Of a stretch of 39,864 nt of DNA, positions 1 to 7,882 are shown piece after piece (position 1 is the first letter of the stretch; each line of letters opens with the position of its first letter). The notes under the pieces are model-generated. The model worked only from the letters and a program-made list of their open reading frames with translations. It was not told where the DNA came from and made no database searches. Location: assembly GCF_018390515.1 (NCBI RefSeq), contig NZ_JAHBBK010000010.1, positions 1 through 39,864 on the forward strand, written 5' to 3'. This DNA comes from Mucilaginibacter sp. Bleaf8. Its GTDB lineage: Bacteria > Bacteroidota > Bacteroidia > Sphingobacteriales > Sphingobacteriaceae. Position numbers and translations under genes: made by a program.

Positions 1-230
1 AAAACTTCGAAAATGCGCTGCTGATATCCAAGGGGCTGGCGAAAGACGGCTTGGCCAGCGCGGCCGGAACACCCAAAAAGCTTGCTGACCTTGCTTTATT
101 TGTTTACTTAAACAACTCTAAGATGGTAGGATTGCAAAAAATCGCAGCACCTCTTTTTAACTATCTTGCCAAGAGTGCCATTAAAAAAGGGCGTTTGAAA
201 GAACTCGAACTGAAGTACTGCGGAGAATAA
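1..230 (+). CDS. C-terminal part of an unidentified protein (5' end outside window)
   Basis: An open frame enters the window (first full codon at base 3) and ends with TAA at 228-230, giving 75 residues. The end is lysine-rich and helical in character, finishing ...LKELELKYCGE, with a hydrophobic helix-like stretch before it (LFNYLAKSAIKKG). Codon use looks normal for the window and a hairpin follows the stop at once, so this is probably a real gene end and not a chance frame. I do not recognise the family from this fragment; an oxidoreductase C-terminus is possible but cannot be shown. Confidence 0.6.
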   Translation, partial: NFENALLISKGLAKDGLASAAGTPKKLADLALFVYLNNSKMVGLQKIAAPLFNYLAKSAIKKGRLKELELKYCGE

Positions 231-233
231 ACA

Positions 234-266
234 ATGCCAATAGCAGTTTGGCTGCTGTTTAGGCAT
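234..266 (+). terminator. Hairpin just after the partial gene
   Basis: ATGCC...AGCAG (234-246) pairs with CTGCT...GGCAT (252-266) around a five-base loop, with an imperfect middle. It begins four bases after the stop codon of the partial gene. There is no clear T run, so it may be a factor-assisted terminator or a 3' stabilising stem. Confidence 0.4.
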
Positions 267-293
267 GGAGGGAATGATGTGAGACTGACAATG

Positions 294-482
294 TCAATTG
301 CGTTTTAAGGCAAAATGTTTTCTGTTAGAATATTTCATTGCAGTGAGTCCTTTATCAAAAAAGAAGGTTAATGAAACGCCGTAGATGGACGATGATTCGT
401 AAATGTCAACGAAGCCATAATTAGCAATTACTCCGTTGTTACCTAAGGAAAGCATGAATGGCTTGTGGAATCCAAAATTCGG
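294..482 (-). pseudogene. Short open relic resembling the end of a beta-barrel or secreted protein
   Basis: On the minus strand a frame is open for 62 codons, from just after an in-frame TAG (483-485) to TGA (294-296). It reads with sensible amino-acid composition, including alternating hydrophobic segments such as GVSLTFFFDKGL that look like an outer-membrane beta-strand. No plausible start lies upstream and the only internal ATG would leave about 50 residues. The simplest reading is the surviving 3' end of a degraded gene. It could also be a chance frame in an otherwise empty 350-bp gap. Confidence 0.3.
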
Positions 483-530
483 CTAAGCATACTAAATCCC
501 GCCAAAGAATGAATTCATAATCAGGAACGT

Positions 531-568
531 AAAAAACCCGCAGGCTTGACAGGCAAGGCACTGCGGGC
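531..568 (-). terminator. Rho-independent terminator of the YiaA-like gene
   Basis: CCCGCAG (537-543) and CTGCGGG (561-567) form a GC-rich stem. On the plus strand the stem is preceded by six A (531-536), which is a U run on the minus-strand transcript. It lies 15 bases past the stop of the minus-strand gene ending at 583. This is a standard intrinsic terminator in the right place. Confidence 0.8.
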
Positions 569-582
569 TTGCAACCGCTACG

Positions 583-1050
583 TTACAGTTCTTTATCCCC
601 AATCAGTTTTGCGTCGCGGGTATTCTTTTGTACGGCAATGGCCGAAAACATGCTCAGGCAGAATGCCATGGCATAAAAGCCTTTTTCGCTCCGGGCAAGA
701 TCTGCGTTCCATAGGCCAATGGTTAGTAATACTATGGCTGCAATAGTGGCAAACCAGCTCAGACCATAGTACAGATCCGTAACGGTAACGCCTTCGGCCC
801 TGTCTCTTACAATTTTTTGTACAGAAATTACGGCGAATAAGCCGAACAATAAGATAGTGAAATAATAGCCTTTTTCGTTCAATTGCATACTTGCATTCCA
901 TAAGCCTATGCAATAGCCAACGGTTCCTGCCAAGAGGGCAAACCAGGAGGCCCCCATAAATGCGGCTGTAGGTTTAAACGGGTTTCTAACATTTTCACCA
1001 TATTTTAATACGGGTGAATTTTCTTCTGTTCTGTGTTGTAGCGGTTCCAT
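583..1050 (-). CDS. YiaA/YiaB-family inner-membrane protein
   Basis: The 155-residue protein has four predicted membrane helices (about 28-50, 58-80, 95-115 and 122-142) made from two copies of one unit. Each unit has a helix ending in GLWNA, then an EKGYY/EKGFY turn, then a helix ending in VQK..RD. This two-helix repeat is the YiaA/YiaB domain (Pfam yiaA/B two-helix domain). Members are inner-membrane proteins of unknown biochemical role; E. coli YiaA and YiaB are the namesakes. The gene stands alone, followed by its own terminator, and faces away from the gene at 1182. Family assignment is fairly secure; function is not known. Confidence 0.85.
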   Translation of the reverse strand: MEPLQHRTEENSPVLKYGENVRNPFKPTAAFMGASWFALLAGTVGYCIGLWNASMQLNEKGYYFTILLFGLFAVISVQKIVRDRAEGVTVTDLYYGLSWFATIAAIVLLTIGLWNADLARSEKGFYAMAFCLSMFSAIAVQKNTRDAKLIGDKEL

Positions 1051-1133
1051 GTTGTTTTTGTTTTAATGATTAATATGGAAGCAAAGGTGGGATGTAAAGC
1101 ACACTTAAAAAATACAGGTTGTGCAAAATACTG

Positions 1134-1162
1134 ACGATATAATTTCAATTATCGTACCTTTA
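1134..1162 (+). promoter_or_regulatory. Promoter with an overlapping imperfect dyad for the 500-aa protein gene
   Basis: TACCTTTA at 1155-1162 matches seven of eight positions of the Bacteroidota -7 element TAnnTTTG and lies 20 bases before the ATG at 1182. The spacer just upstream is an interrupted dyad, ACGATA...TATCGT, at 1134-1155. A protein bound there would cover the core promoter, so repression is the likely use. Confidence 0.4.
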
Positions 1163-1181
1163 TAACTACTCACATACCCTT

Positions 1182-2684
1182 ATGGATTCTCTTTCAGAAT
1201 TAATTACCCTGCTCAATAGTGCCGATAAAAAGCTATTCAGGCAATTTTTACAGCGTAAAAATAAAAGGAGCGATGTAAAAAACCTGCAGTTACTTGATTT
1301 GATAGAAACTGACGATATAGCTGGGTTAAAAAAGCTTTATAAGCCAGAGAAAAACAAGGATGCCTACCATGCCCTGCGTAAAAGACTACAGGATAATTTG
1401 CTGTTGTTTTTATCGCAGAAAACGTTCGAAAGCAATCACTCTGATACTTATGACGCGCTGCGCCTGCTCGTGGTAGGCCGTTTTTTGTTAGAAAATGATG
1501 TGGCGAGGGTGGCATTCAAATGTCTGGATAAAGCGGAGCGGCTGGCTAAGTATCTGGAGCAGTTTAATTTACTGAATGAGCTTTTGCTACTAAAGCTACA
1601 GTATGCCCACTTACCAGGAGCGGAAGACCTGGAAACTCTGACTGTGCGCTTTATGCAAAACCAGTTAGATATGCAACGCGAGGCTAAGCTCAATATGGCC
1701 TATGCCTTTTTAAGGCAGCAACTGCAAGAAATACACCTGAAAGGCAAAATCGTTAATCTGACAGCTTTAATGCTAACGACCGTCCGGAAATACAAAATTT
1801 CCATGCAGGACCTGATGACTTATAAGTCGGTTTATCAAATTCTTTTCATCGCGAACGAATACGCAGCCATACAGCAGAACTATGCGTTAATAGAACGCTA
1901 TATCACACAAACGAATAGATTTATAGAAGGTCAGGCGAATAATAAACCGGCCTATCTGTTTTACCATATATCTATCTTGTATTTTATGGCGAACTTTCAT
2001 CTAAGGCAAAAGGAATTCGCAAAGAGTGCATCCCTACTGAAGGAAATGATGGATCTGATGATGACGGACAGCCGTTATTATTCACTGTTTTATTTGCGTC
2101 ATCAGTTACTCGCTGGCCTTGGCCTGTTTTTTACAGGTTTGGCCGATGATGCGATCAAGCTGTTGCAGGCATCGCTCTCTGGGATAAAGCCTGCATCTAA
2201 ACCAGAAGATGTAGAGGATTTGAGAATATGCCTCGCCATGTTTTTAGCCTTGAGCGATGACCGGAGAAGTTTGAAGCAGATGACGCAACTAACACGCACG
2301 GATGCCTGGTACGAGAAAAAAATGGGCATGTTGTGGACCATCCGAAAGAATTTAATGGAGATTTTGGTTCAGGCACAGTTCTCCAATATTGAGCTGGCCA
2401 TGTCGAGGCTCAACAGTTTTCGGCGGCGCTATAAGAAATATCTGCTAAAAACCTCGGAAGAACGGGTGCTGTTGTTTCTGAGGCTGGTTGAAAAATACCT
2501 GGCAAAGCCCGATGTAGCATCTGAAGCGGCGTATAGAAAGACGGTTTTAAGCTTGCTAGGCCGGGCAGAAAATAACGACATCTTCACTTTAAGCTTTATT
2601 GCCTGGATGATTGCGCGCTGGGAAAAGAAAACAGCTTATGAAGTTGTTTTAACCATGATGCAGGATAACAGCTTTGCGCAATAG
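1182..2684 (+). CDS. Helical (TPR-like) protein of unknown function, 500 aa
   Basis: I do not recognise a named family. The protein has no signal peptide and no membrane segment and appears almost wholly alpha-helical, with many leucine/alanine-rich amphipathic helices of 30-40 residues. Examples are residues 95-150 and the FMANFHLRQKEFAKSASLL region, whose spacing resembles TPR or other helical-hairpin repeats. It is basic in the N-terminal third (LFRQFLQRKNKR). It is monocistronic, with a promoter directly upstream and the HxlR gene convergent downstream. A cytoplasmic scaffold or regulatory role is possible but is only inference from fold. Confidence 0.75.
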   Translation: MDSLSELITLLNSADKKLFRQFLQRKNKRSDVKNLQLLDLIETDDIAGLKKLYKPEKNKDAYHALRKRLQDNLLLFLSQKTFESNHSDTYDALRLLVVGRFLLENDVARVAFKCLDKAERLAKYLEQFNLLNELLLLKLQYAHLPGAEDLETLTVRFMQNQLDMQREAKLNMAYAFLRQQLQEIHLKGKIVNLTALMLTTVRKYKISMQDLMTYKSVYQILFIANEYAAIQQNYALIERYITQTNRFIEGQANNKPAYLFYHISILYFMANFHLRQKEFAKSASLLKEMMDLMMTDSRYYSLFYLRHQLLAGLGLFFTGLADDAIKLLQASLSGIKPASKPEDVEDLRICLAMFLALSDDRRSLKQMTQLTRTDAWYEKKMGMLWTIRKNLMEILVQAQFSNIELAMSRLNSFRRRYKKYLLKTSEERVLLFLRLVEKYLAKPDVASEAAYRKTVLSLLGRAENNDIFTLSFIAWMIARWEKKTAYEVVLTMMQDNSFAQ

Positions 2685-2826
2685 TACTTATACATATTCC
2701 AACTATTTTATAAACCGAGGCTGAGTGCTTAATCCTGACGATATCCAACTTTGGAAAATCTGGTGTTTACTCAGTTATTGATTCAACAATGAGTCATGAC
2801 TGTTTATTGACCGCATGGTAAGGGCA

Positions 2827-3186
2827 TCAAGTAATTACCGGATCCCAGGTACATCGCGTTGCCGGATCTTCCATCTGTGCGCCCCAGTCGTGCATTGCCT
2901 TTAAAACCGGGATCAGCGTTTTACCAAGCTCACTTAGTTCATATTCCACCCGGGGAGGTTTTTCCATATAGCTGTGCCTTACAATCAGGCCGTCTTCTTC
3001 CAGCTCTTTGAGCTGCTGGGCCAATATCTTTCTGGAGATATCAGGCATTTGCACGGCAAGTTTCCCAAACCGGACTTTGACACCGGTAAGTATCCTTATC
3101 AAAACAATAGGTTTCCACTTACCGCCAATATATCCCATAGTGCGTACTACGGCACAGTTGTCCGGGTTCTGAAGTGCTTTTCTCAT
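2827..3186 (-). CDS. HxlR-family winged-helix transcriptional regulator
   Basis: The 119-residue protein is full length for HxlR. The winged helix shows the family pattern: a Cys near the N-terminus, then GGKWKPIVL (residues 21-29), FGKL, DISRKILAQQLKELEEDGL and a wing ending in PPRVEYELSELGK. Cys11, in the position of the common CPV cysteine, corresponds to the redox-sensing N-terminal Cys of the quinone/hypochlorite sensors YodB, CatR and HypR. A second Cys lies at about 112. The gene is divergent from an SDR at 3317, the usual arrangement for an HxlR repressor and its target. Inducer unknown; electrophile or disulfide stress is an inference. Confidence 0.9.
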   Translation of the reverse strand: MRKALQNPDNCAVVRTMGYIGGKWKPIVLIRILTGVKVRFGKLAVQMPDISRKILAQQLKELEEDGLIVRHSYMEKPPRVEYELSELGKTLIPVLKAMHDWGAQMEDPATRCTWDPVIT

Positions 3187-3188
3187 TA

Positions 3189-3235
3189 GTTACCTTTATG
3201 TTACTACTTATTGCCTTTAGTTACAACAACGTAAC
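3189..3235. promoter_or_regulatory. GTTAC repeat operator between hxlR-type gene and SDR
   Basis: GTTAC occurs at 3189-3193, 3200-3204 and 3220-3224, and inverted (GTAAC) at 3231-3235. The last two form a dyad GTTAC-N6-GTAAC. The 11-bp steps place sites on one face of the helix. The cluster starts three bases upstream of the HxlR start codon, so a bound dimer would block its own gene and probably the divergent SDR. Confidence 0.6.
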
Positions 3236-3316
3236 CACCAATATCGGGCAGATCAAAGAATGCTTGTAATTGCTTTAGTTTCTTTGCGAAACAAAAGTAA
3301 ATTAAATTTAAAGAAT

Positions 3317-4114
3317 ATGAACAATCAACAACAAACGGAGCAGGATTTGGCAGGTAAAATCGCGCTGGTAACTGGTGGTACAAAAGGGATAGGCAAAGCC
3401 ATTGCAGCCAGATTAGCAGCGGCGGGTGCTACCGTGATCGTCACGGCACGTAACCAGCCAGACGAAGCAGAATTCCCTTATCACTTCATTGCGGCAGACC
3501 TGTCCCGGCCGGCAGATGTAACCCAAGTAACGGAAGAAATTAACGCTCAATTTGGCGGTGTAGATATCCTGATCAACAACATGGGCGCCAATACTTTTCC
3601 GGGAGGTGGCTTTGGTGCATTGAATGATGAACATTGGGACCAGGCGTTTCAAGTAAATCTGTTCTCCTCTGTCAGACTGGACAAAGCGTTGCTTCCCCAA
3701 ATGCTGGCTCGTAAAAACGGTGTGATCATTCATATCTCTTCTACCACCGGACAATTCCCGATATGGGAGTCTACCCTGGCGTACACTTCGGCCAAGGCTG
3801 CCCTGAATGCTTACAGTAAAGCGCTTTCTGATGAGGTGGCACCACAGGGTGTGAGGGTTGTAACTGTATCGCCCGGATTGAATAAAACCGAAGCTATGTC
3901 AAACTTCCTGAATGACTTGGCAAAGAATGCCGGAATTTCGGTAGAAGAGATGACGCAAAATCTATTCAACCGTGTAGGCGGCGTTCCGCTGGGCAGAATG
4001 GCCGAGCCGCAGGAGACGGCAGAACTGGTTCACTTCCTTGTGTCGCCGAAAGCTTCCTATATCACCGGGGCAAATTATTTTATTGACGGTGGCAACTTCC
4101 CCGTTGTAAAATAG
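3317..4114 (+). CDS. SDR-family NAD(P)-dependent oxidoreductase
   Basis: This is a classical short-chain dehydrogenase of 265 residues using the ATG at 3317. An in-frame ATG at 3260 would add 19 residues ahead of the usual start and lies in the promoter region. The Rossmann cofactor motif TGGTKGIG is at residues 19-26, NNMGA near 90, the catalytic Ser at 141-142 and YTSAK at 156-160. A basic residue after the second strand (TARNQ) fits NADP. The divergent HxlR regulator suggests induction by a reactive small molecule. The substrate, probably a ketone, aldehyde or quinone, cannot be read from sequence. Confidence 0.9.
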   Translation: MNNQQQTEQDLAGKIALVTGGTKGIGKAIAARLAAAGATVIVTARNQPDEAEFPYHFIAADLSRPADVTQVTEEINAQFGGVDILINNMGANTFPGGGFGALNDEHWDQAFQVNLFSSVRLDKALLPQMLARKNGVIIHISSTTGQFPIWESTLAYTSAKAALNAYSKALSDEVAPQGVRVVTVSPGLNKTEAMSNFLNDLAKNAGISVEEMTQNLFNRVGGVPLGRMAEPQETAELVHFLVSPKASYITGANYFIDGGNFPVVK

Positions 4115-4148
4115 GCCAGAAAGCTTGACCATAAAACTGTTTGAGAAA

Positions 4149-5066
4149 CTAATTGAAAGCCGATCTGAACTGCACGGGCGAAAGCTTTGTCTTCATTTTG
4201 AATAGCCTGCTAAAGGATTGTGAATGCTCAAAGCCCAACTGGTAAGCAACCTCACTAATGGTTAGGGTTGTGGTAGAGAGGAGTTCCTTTGACTTATCAA
4301 TTAGCTTTTCATGGATATGCTGCTGTGCGTTGAGTCCGGTGAGCGAACGCAGCATATCACTTAGATAGTTGGGCGTGTAGTTTAATTGTTCTGCCAGGTA
4401 TTGTACGGTAGGTACGCCACTATTGACGGATTTTGCTTCTTTAAAGTAAGTATTGAGCAGCTCTTCCAGTTGCTGAAGCAGGTCACTGCTGGCGGCCTGC
4501 CTGGTGAGGAACTGACGCTTGTAAAAGCGCTTGGCGTAACTGAGCAGCAATTCGATCTGTGCAATGACCACTTCATGGCTAAAATCATCTATCCGGCTAT
4601 TCAATTCTTCCCCGATGATGGTAAATATAGCTGATACCGTCGTCCTTTCCTGTTCAGAAAGGTGTAAGGCTTCATTCGAGGCATAGGAGAAGAACCCATA
4701 TTGTTTGATCTTTGCTGCAAGCGGATAACCCTGGAGGAAATCCTGGTGAAAGATCAATGAATAGCCCTCATTCCCCTTGTATATGGCTGTACTCCCTACA
4801 ATTTGATTGGGGGCTGTAAAAACCATACTTCCTTCATCAAAGTCATAATAACCCTGGCCATATCTGAATTTGCCACCTAATTTATTAATAAAAGAGATTT
4901 TGTAAAGCGTTGTTACGTAGCTAACCGGCAGCCGGCTTAGGTTAACCTGTTCTTCCCTGGTATCCAGTAACGTAATCAGTGGATGAGCAGGCCCCGGCAA
5001 ATCGAGCATACGATGTATCTCGGTTATGGATTCCAGTTTAACAACTTTTGGCGTTTCGCTTTTCAT
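4149..5066 (-). CDS. AraC-family transcriptional regulator (first of two paralogues)
   Basis: With the ATG at 5064-5066 the product is 305 residues; longer starts up to 5174 add an atypical arginine-rich lead and are rejected. The N-terminal two thirds is a cupin-like sensory region (YGQGYYDFDEGSMVFTAPNQ). The C-terminal 100 residues carry the AraC double helix-turn-helix, ending SEVAYQLGFEHSQSFSRLFK then SPVQFR. It is clearly paralogous to the regulator at 6937: both share HPLITL, YKI.F, YGQGxYDF, QYGFFSYA.EAL.LSE and FYxRQFLTR. It lies 88 bp downstream of the SDR at 5155 on the same strand and is probably co-transcribed with it. Confidence 0.92.
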   Translation of the reverse strand: MKSETPKVVKLESITEIHRMLDLPGPAHPLITLLDTREEQVNLSRLPVSYVTTLYKISFINKLGGKFRYGQGYYDFDEGSMVFTAPNQIVGSTAIYKGNEGYSLIFHQDFLQGYPLAAKIKQYGFFSYASNEALHLSEQERTTVSAIFTIIGEELNSRIDDFSHEVVIAQIELLLSYAKRFYKRQFLTRQAASSDLLQQLEELLNTYFKEAKSVNSGVPTVQYLAEQLNYTPNYLSDMLRSLTGLNAQQHIHEKLIDKSKELLSTTTLTISEVAYQLGFEHSQSFSRLFKMKTKLSPVQFRSAFN

Positions 5067-5154
5067 ATTTAAAGATAATAAGGAAAACCGGTGACCCATC
5101 GGTCGCCGGTTATAAATTACATGTAAAAGATTTATCTGTAAGGACAGGCTGCGC

Positions 5155-5922
5155 CTACCAGGGCATCGGGCCATCCGGGCCGGTAAAGCCGTCGGTCGGA
5201 CCGTCGGTCTCCAAGGCTACCCGTACAGGTTCACGCGAGCCAACTTCCAGACTGTCTGTTCCCTTAAAATTGTTCAGTGCAGTAGCGGTATAGCCGGGGC
5301 TGGTGGCATTCACCTTAATGTTTTCCTTTTCTAATTCTAAAGCAAATGCCAGTGTAACGGCGTTAAGAGCCGTTTTGGATGCTGCGTACACAATGCCAAA
5401 GTTTTCGCGCGCCCAACAAGCCGGGTCGGATATCCAGGTCAGTGAGCCCAGTCCGCTTGATACATTAACAACGCGTGCAGCCGATGACTTGCGCAGTAAA
5501 GGCAAAGCAGCCTGGGTTACCGCTATCACACCGAACACATTCGTTTCCCATACGGTGCGTACTTCATCTAAAGACACATTCACGGCACGTCCGGTACTCA
5601 TAAGTTCCTCCGGGTTTTTAGGAGATGTGCCGCCATGTGCTATTCCGGCGTTGTTGACCAGCAGGTCCAGGCGGCCATATTCATTCCCGATACGTTCTAT
5701 TGCTGCGTTAATGCTTTGTTGCTGCGTAACGTCCAGCTGAATTGCTTTTGCATTTTCACCTATCTCGGCAGCCGCTTCTTCTCCGTTTTTCAACTTGCGC
5801 GAGCCCAGGTATACAACGTAACCATTAGCTGCGAGCGCTTTGGCAATCTCATTGCCTACTCCCTGGTTGGCACCGGTTACTAAGGCTACCGGTTGGGTTA
5901 ATGATGCTGTTTGATTATCCAT
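5155..5922 (-). CDS. SDR-family oxidoreductase
   Basis: The 255-residue protein has all classical SDR landmarks: TGANQGVG at 16-23, a basic SRKLK after beta-2, LDVT, NNAG, VNVSSG and YAASK. The long insert between NNAG and the next helix (NPEELMSTGRAVNV) resembles carbonyl-reductase-like SDRs of plants and bacteria. The C-terminus is unusual, ending in a Pro/Gly/Asp-rich tail (...TGPDGPMPW) in place of the common VDGG end. It is the first gene of a minus-strand pair with the AraC regulator at 4149 and is divergent from another SDR at 6170. Substrate unknown. Confidence 0.9.
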   Translation of the reverse strand: MDNQTASLTQPVALVTGANQGVGNEIAKALAANGYVVYLGSRKLKNGEEAAAEIGENAKAIQLDVTQQQSINAAIERIGNEYGRLDLLVNNAGIAHGGTSPKNPEELMSTGRAVNVSLDEVRTVWETNVFGVIAVTQAALPLLRKSSAARVVNVSSGLGSLTWISDPACWARENFGIVYAASKTALNAVTLAFALELEKENIKVNATSPGYTATALNNFKGTDSLEVGSREPVRVALETDGPTDGFTGPDGPMPW

Positions 5923-5951
5923 AAAATATTTGATTAACTTTTTACTGATAG

Positions 5952-6149
5952 CAAAAGTCTGTAATAGGTCTCACGCAATTGTAACCAAATCAAGGAGAGT
6001 TGTAACTGAAATGAAGCTGGTTACTGGTTTATAAATGTATCCTCAATACGCCGGCCTCTTTGATCAGCTTTTTTTATGGCAGTTTGCCAAAGCGACTACG
6101 AATTACGCTAAATCGGCTACACTAAAGCCATTCCCGGTTTGGAACTTTG
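5952..6149. promoter_or_regulatory. Divergent promoter region of the two SDR-AraC pairs, with 21-bp direct repeat
   Basis: TTGTAAC occurs at 5979-5985 and 6000-6006, exactly 21 bp apart, with further matches outside the core (A at -2, AA at +3/+4). An inverted copy, GGTTAC, is at 6019-6024. A -7-like CAAAAGTC (minus strand GACTTTTG, 7/8) lies at 5952-5959, 29 bases before the minus-strand SDR start. GAACTTTG (7/8) lies at 6142-6149 before the plus-strand SDR. Both promoters deviate at the same first base and may need an activator. Direct half-sites two helical turns apart are typical of AraC-family binding. Confidence 0.5.
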
Positions 6150-6169
6150 CTTAACTAAAGAATATAAAT

Positions 6170-6910
6170 ATGCAAAACGGAATTCAAGGTAAGGTAGTTG
6201 CCGTAACCGGCGCCAGTAGCGGCATTGGCAAGGCAATAGCAGAGTTACTTGCAGCACAGGGAGCGAAGGTTATGCTGGGTGCCCGCCGAACTGACCGGCT
6301 CATAACAATTGCAGATGCTATTCAGCAAAACGGCGGAACGGTAGCCTATATGGGGATGGACGTTACCCGGCGCAGTGACTTGGAACAGTTGGTTACAGCG
6401 GCCGTTGAAAATTTCGGCCGGCTAGATGTCATGATCAACAATGCGGGTATCAGTCAGCTATACAAAATGGAGGAGTTGGATGTAGAAGGGTGGGAGCAAA
6501 TGATCGATGTTAACCTGAAGGGTACGCTGTATGGTATCGCTGCCGCCCTTCCTGCTTTCGTGAAGCAGGGCTCGGGCCATATCATCAACATCATATCTAC
6601 AGCCGGTATCAGCATCGTGCCAACAATGGGCGTTTATGCGGGTACCAAGAATGCAGTGCGTACCATCGGCGAGGCCTTACGGCAGGAATCAGATGGCCGC
6701 TGGCGGGTAACGGCTATTTCACCTGGTTATGTAGCTACCGAGTTCGTTAGCAATATCAGGAACGAGGCGGTTAGGGAAACCATTCAAAAAAATGCCGACC
6801 GGATGGCCATTCCGGCAGAAGCTGTAGCGCAGGCCGTTGCCTATGCTATCAGTCAGCCAGACAGTGTGGATGTTGGCGATATTGTCATCCGTCCTTCCGT
6901 TCAGGGTTAA
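6170..6910 (+). CDS. SDR-family NADP-dependent oxidoreductase
   Basis: The 246-residue classical SDR carries TGASSGIG at residues 14-21, GARR after beta-2 (arginines favour NADP), NNAGIS, a catalytic Ser region IISTAG and YAGTK. The overall pattern, including VAYAISQPDSVDVGDIVIRP at the C-terminus, matches the YdfG-like/clavulanate-dehydrogenase-like branch that reduces small aldehydes, ketones or 3-hydroxy acids. It starts the plus-strand half of the mirrored cluster; the AraC gene follows after 26 bp. Exact substrate is not determinable. Confidence 0.92.
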   Translation: MQNGIQGKVVAVTGASSGIGKAIAELLAAQGAKVMLGARRTDRLITIADAIQQNGGTVAYMGMDVTRRSDLEQLVTAAVENFGRLDVMINNAGISQLYKMEELDVEGWEQMIDVNLKGTLYGIAAALPAFVKQGSGHIINIISTAGISIVPTMGVYAGTKNAVRTIGEALRQESDGRWRVTAISPGYVATEFVSNIRNEAVRETIQKNADRMAIPAEAVAQAVAYAISQPDSVDVGDIVIRPSVQG

Positions 6911-6936
6911 ACCATTATCTTTATAGGATTACATTA

Positions 6937-7857
6937 ATGACGAATTCGCCTGTGATATTAAAATTCAGCAGCATTACTGATCTGATGCACCGGCTGGGGC
7001 AGCGGCCGTTGCATCCGCTGATTACTCTGGTAAATTATGACCGGGTTGAGATCGATAGGAAAGATGCGGGCAGCTGGTTCCTGCTGGATTTTTATAAGAT
7101 CACCTTCAAGAAGAATTTTATCGGCACCGTGAAATATGGGCAGGGTATGTATGATTTCAAAGAAGGCGGCATGGCATTCCTGGCACCGCAGCAGTTGGTG
7201 GAAATGACCGCTGACCCTAACGACTATCAGGGTTATGCTTTGTATTTTCACCCGGACCTGCTCCGCGGGCACGCGTTGGCTCAAGGCATTAACCAATATG
7301 GGTTCTTTTCTTATGCCGTGTCGGAGGCGTTGTTTTTGTCTGAGAAGGAAAAACAGATCATAGAAGCGCTTTTTCAAGCAATAGACATAGAGCTGGAGGG
7401 TAATATCGATCAGTTTAGCGAGAATGTGATGGTGTCGCAACTGGAATTGCTGCTCAATTATAGTAACCGGTTTTACAACCGCCAGTTCCTGACCAGGAAA
7501 AATCAGCACCATGACCTGATCGGCCGGATGAACGCCTGGCTAAATAAATATTTTGATCATGAAGATAGGATGATCAGCGGCTTACCGTCACCGCAAGATA
7601 TTGCTGCCCATTTAAATGTGTCACAGCGCTACCTGTCAGACATGCTCAAGGCGCTCACCGGCAAAACAACGCAGCAGTATATACATTTGATGCTGATTGA
7701 AAAAGCCAAGCAGCTGCTAAGCCAGACCATGCTAAGCACGGCAGAAATAGCTTACCGTTTGGGATTCGAGCACCCACAGTCTTTCAACAAATTATTTAAG
7801 CAGCGAACCATGATTTCGCCTGTACAGTTCCGGCGAAATCAATTGCGGGAGAATTAA
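6937..7857 (+). CDS. AraC-family transcriptional regulator (second paralogue)
   Basis: This 306-residue regulator is collinear with the one at 4149. The sensory region has HPLITL, VKYGQGMYDF and QYGFFSYAVSEALFLSE. The C-terminal DNA-binding part has IAAHLNVSQRYLSDMLKALT followed by the second helix-turn-helix STAEIAYRLGFEHPQSFNKL and SPVQFRR. It sits 26 bp after an SDR gene and is probably translated from the same message, so it may control its own operon through the repeats at 5979-6006. A plus-strand hairpin with a T run follows at 7899-7928. Ligand unknown. Confidence 0.93.
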   Translation: MTNSPVILKFSSITDLMHRLGQRPLHPLITLVNYDRVEIDRKDAGSWFLLDFYKITFKKNFIGTVKYGQGMYDFKEGGMAFLAPQQLVEMTADPNDYQGYALYFHPDLLRGHALAQGINQYGFFSYAVSEALFLSEKEKQIIEALFQAIDIELEGNIDQFSENVMVSQLELLLNYSNRFYNRQFLTRKNQHHDLIGRMNAWLNKYFDHEDRMISGLPSPQDIAAHLNVSQRYLSDMLKALTGKTTQQYIHLMLIEKAKQLLSQTMLSTAEIAYRLGFEHPQSFNKLFKQRTMISPVQFRRNQLREN

Positions 7858-7882
7858 TTTATCGCAATTTTTTCCATCTGCT

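Noticed and set aside
546..746. 66-codon plus-strand frame opposite the YiaA-like gene
   Set aside because: It begins inside the terminator stem and is antisense to a convincing membrane-protein gene.
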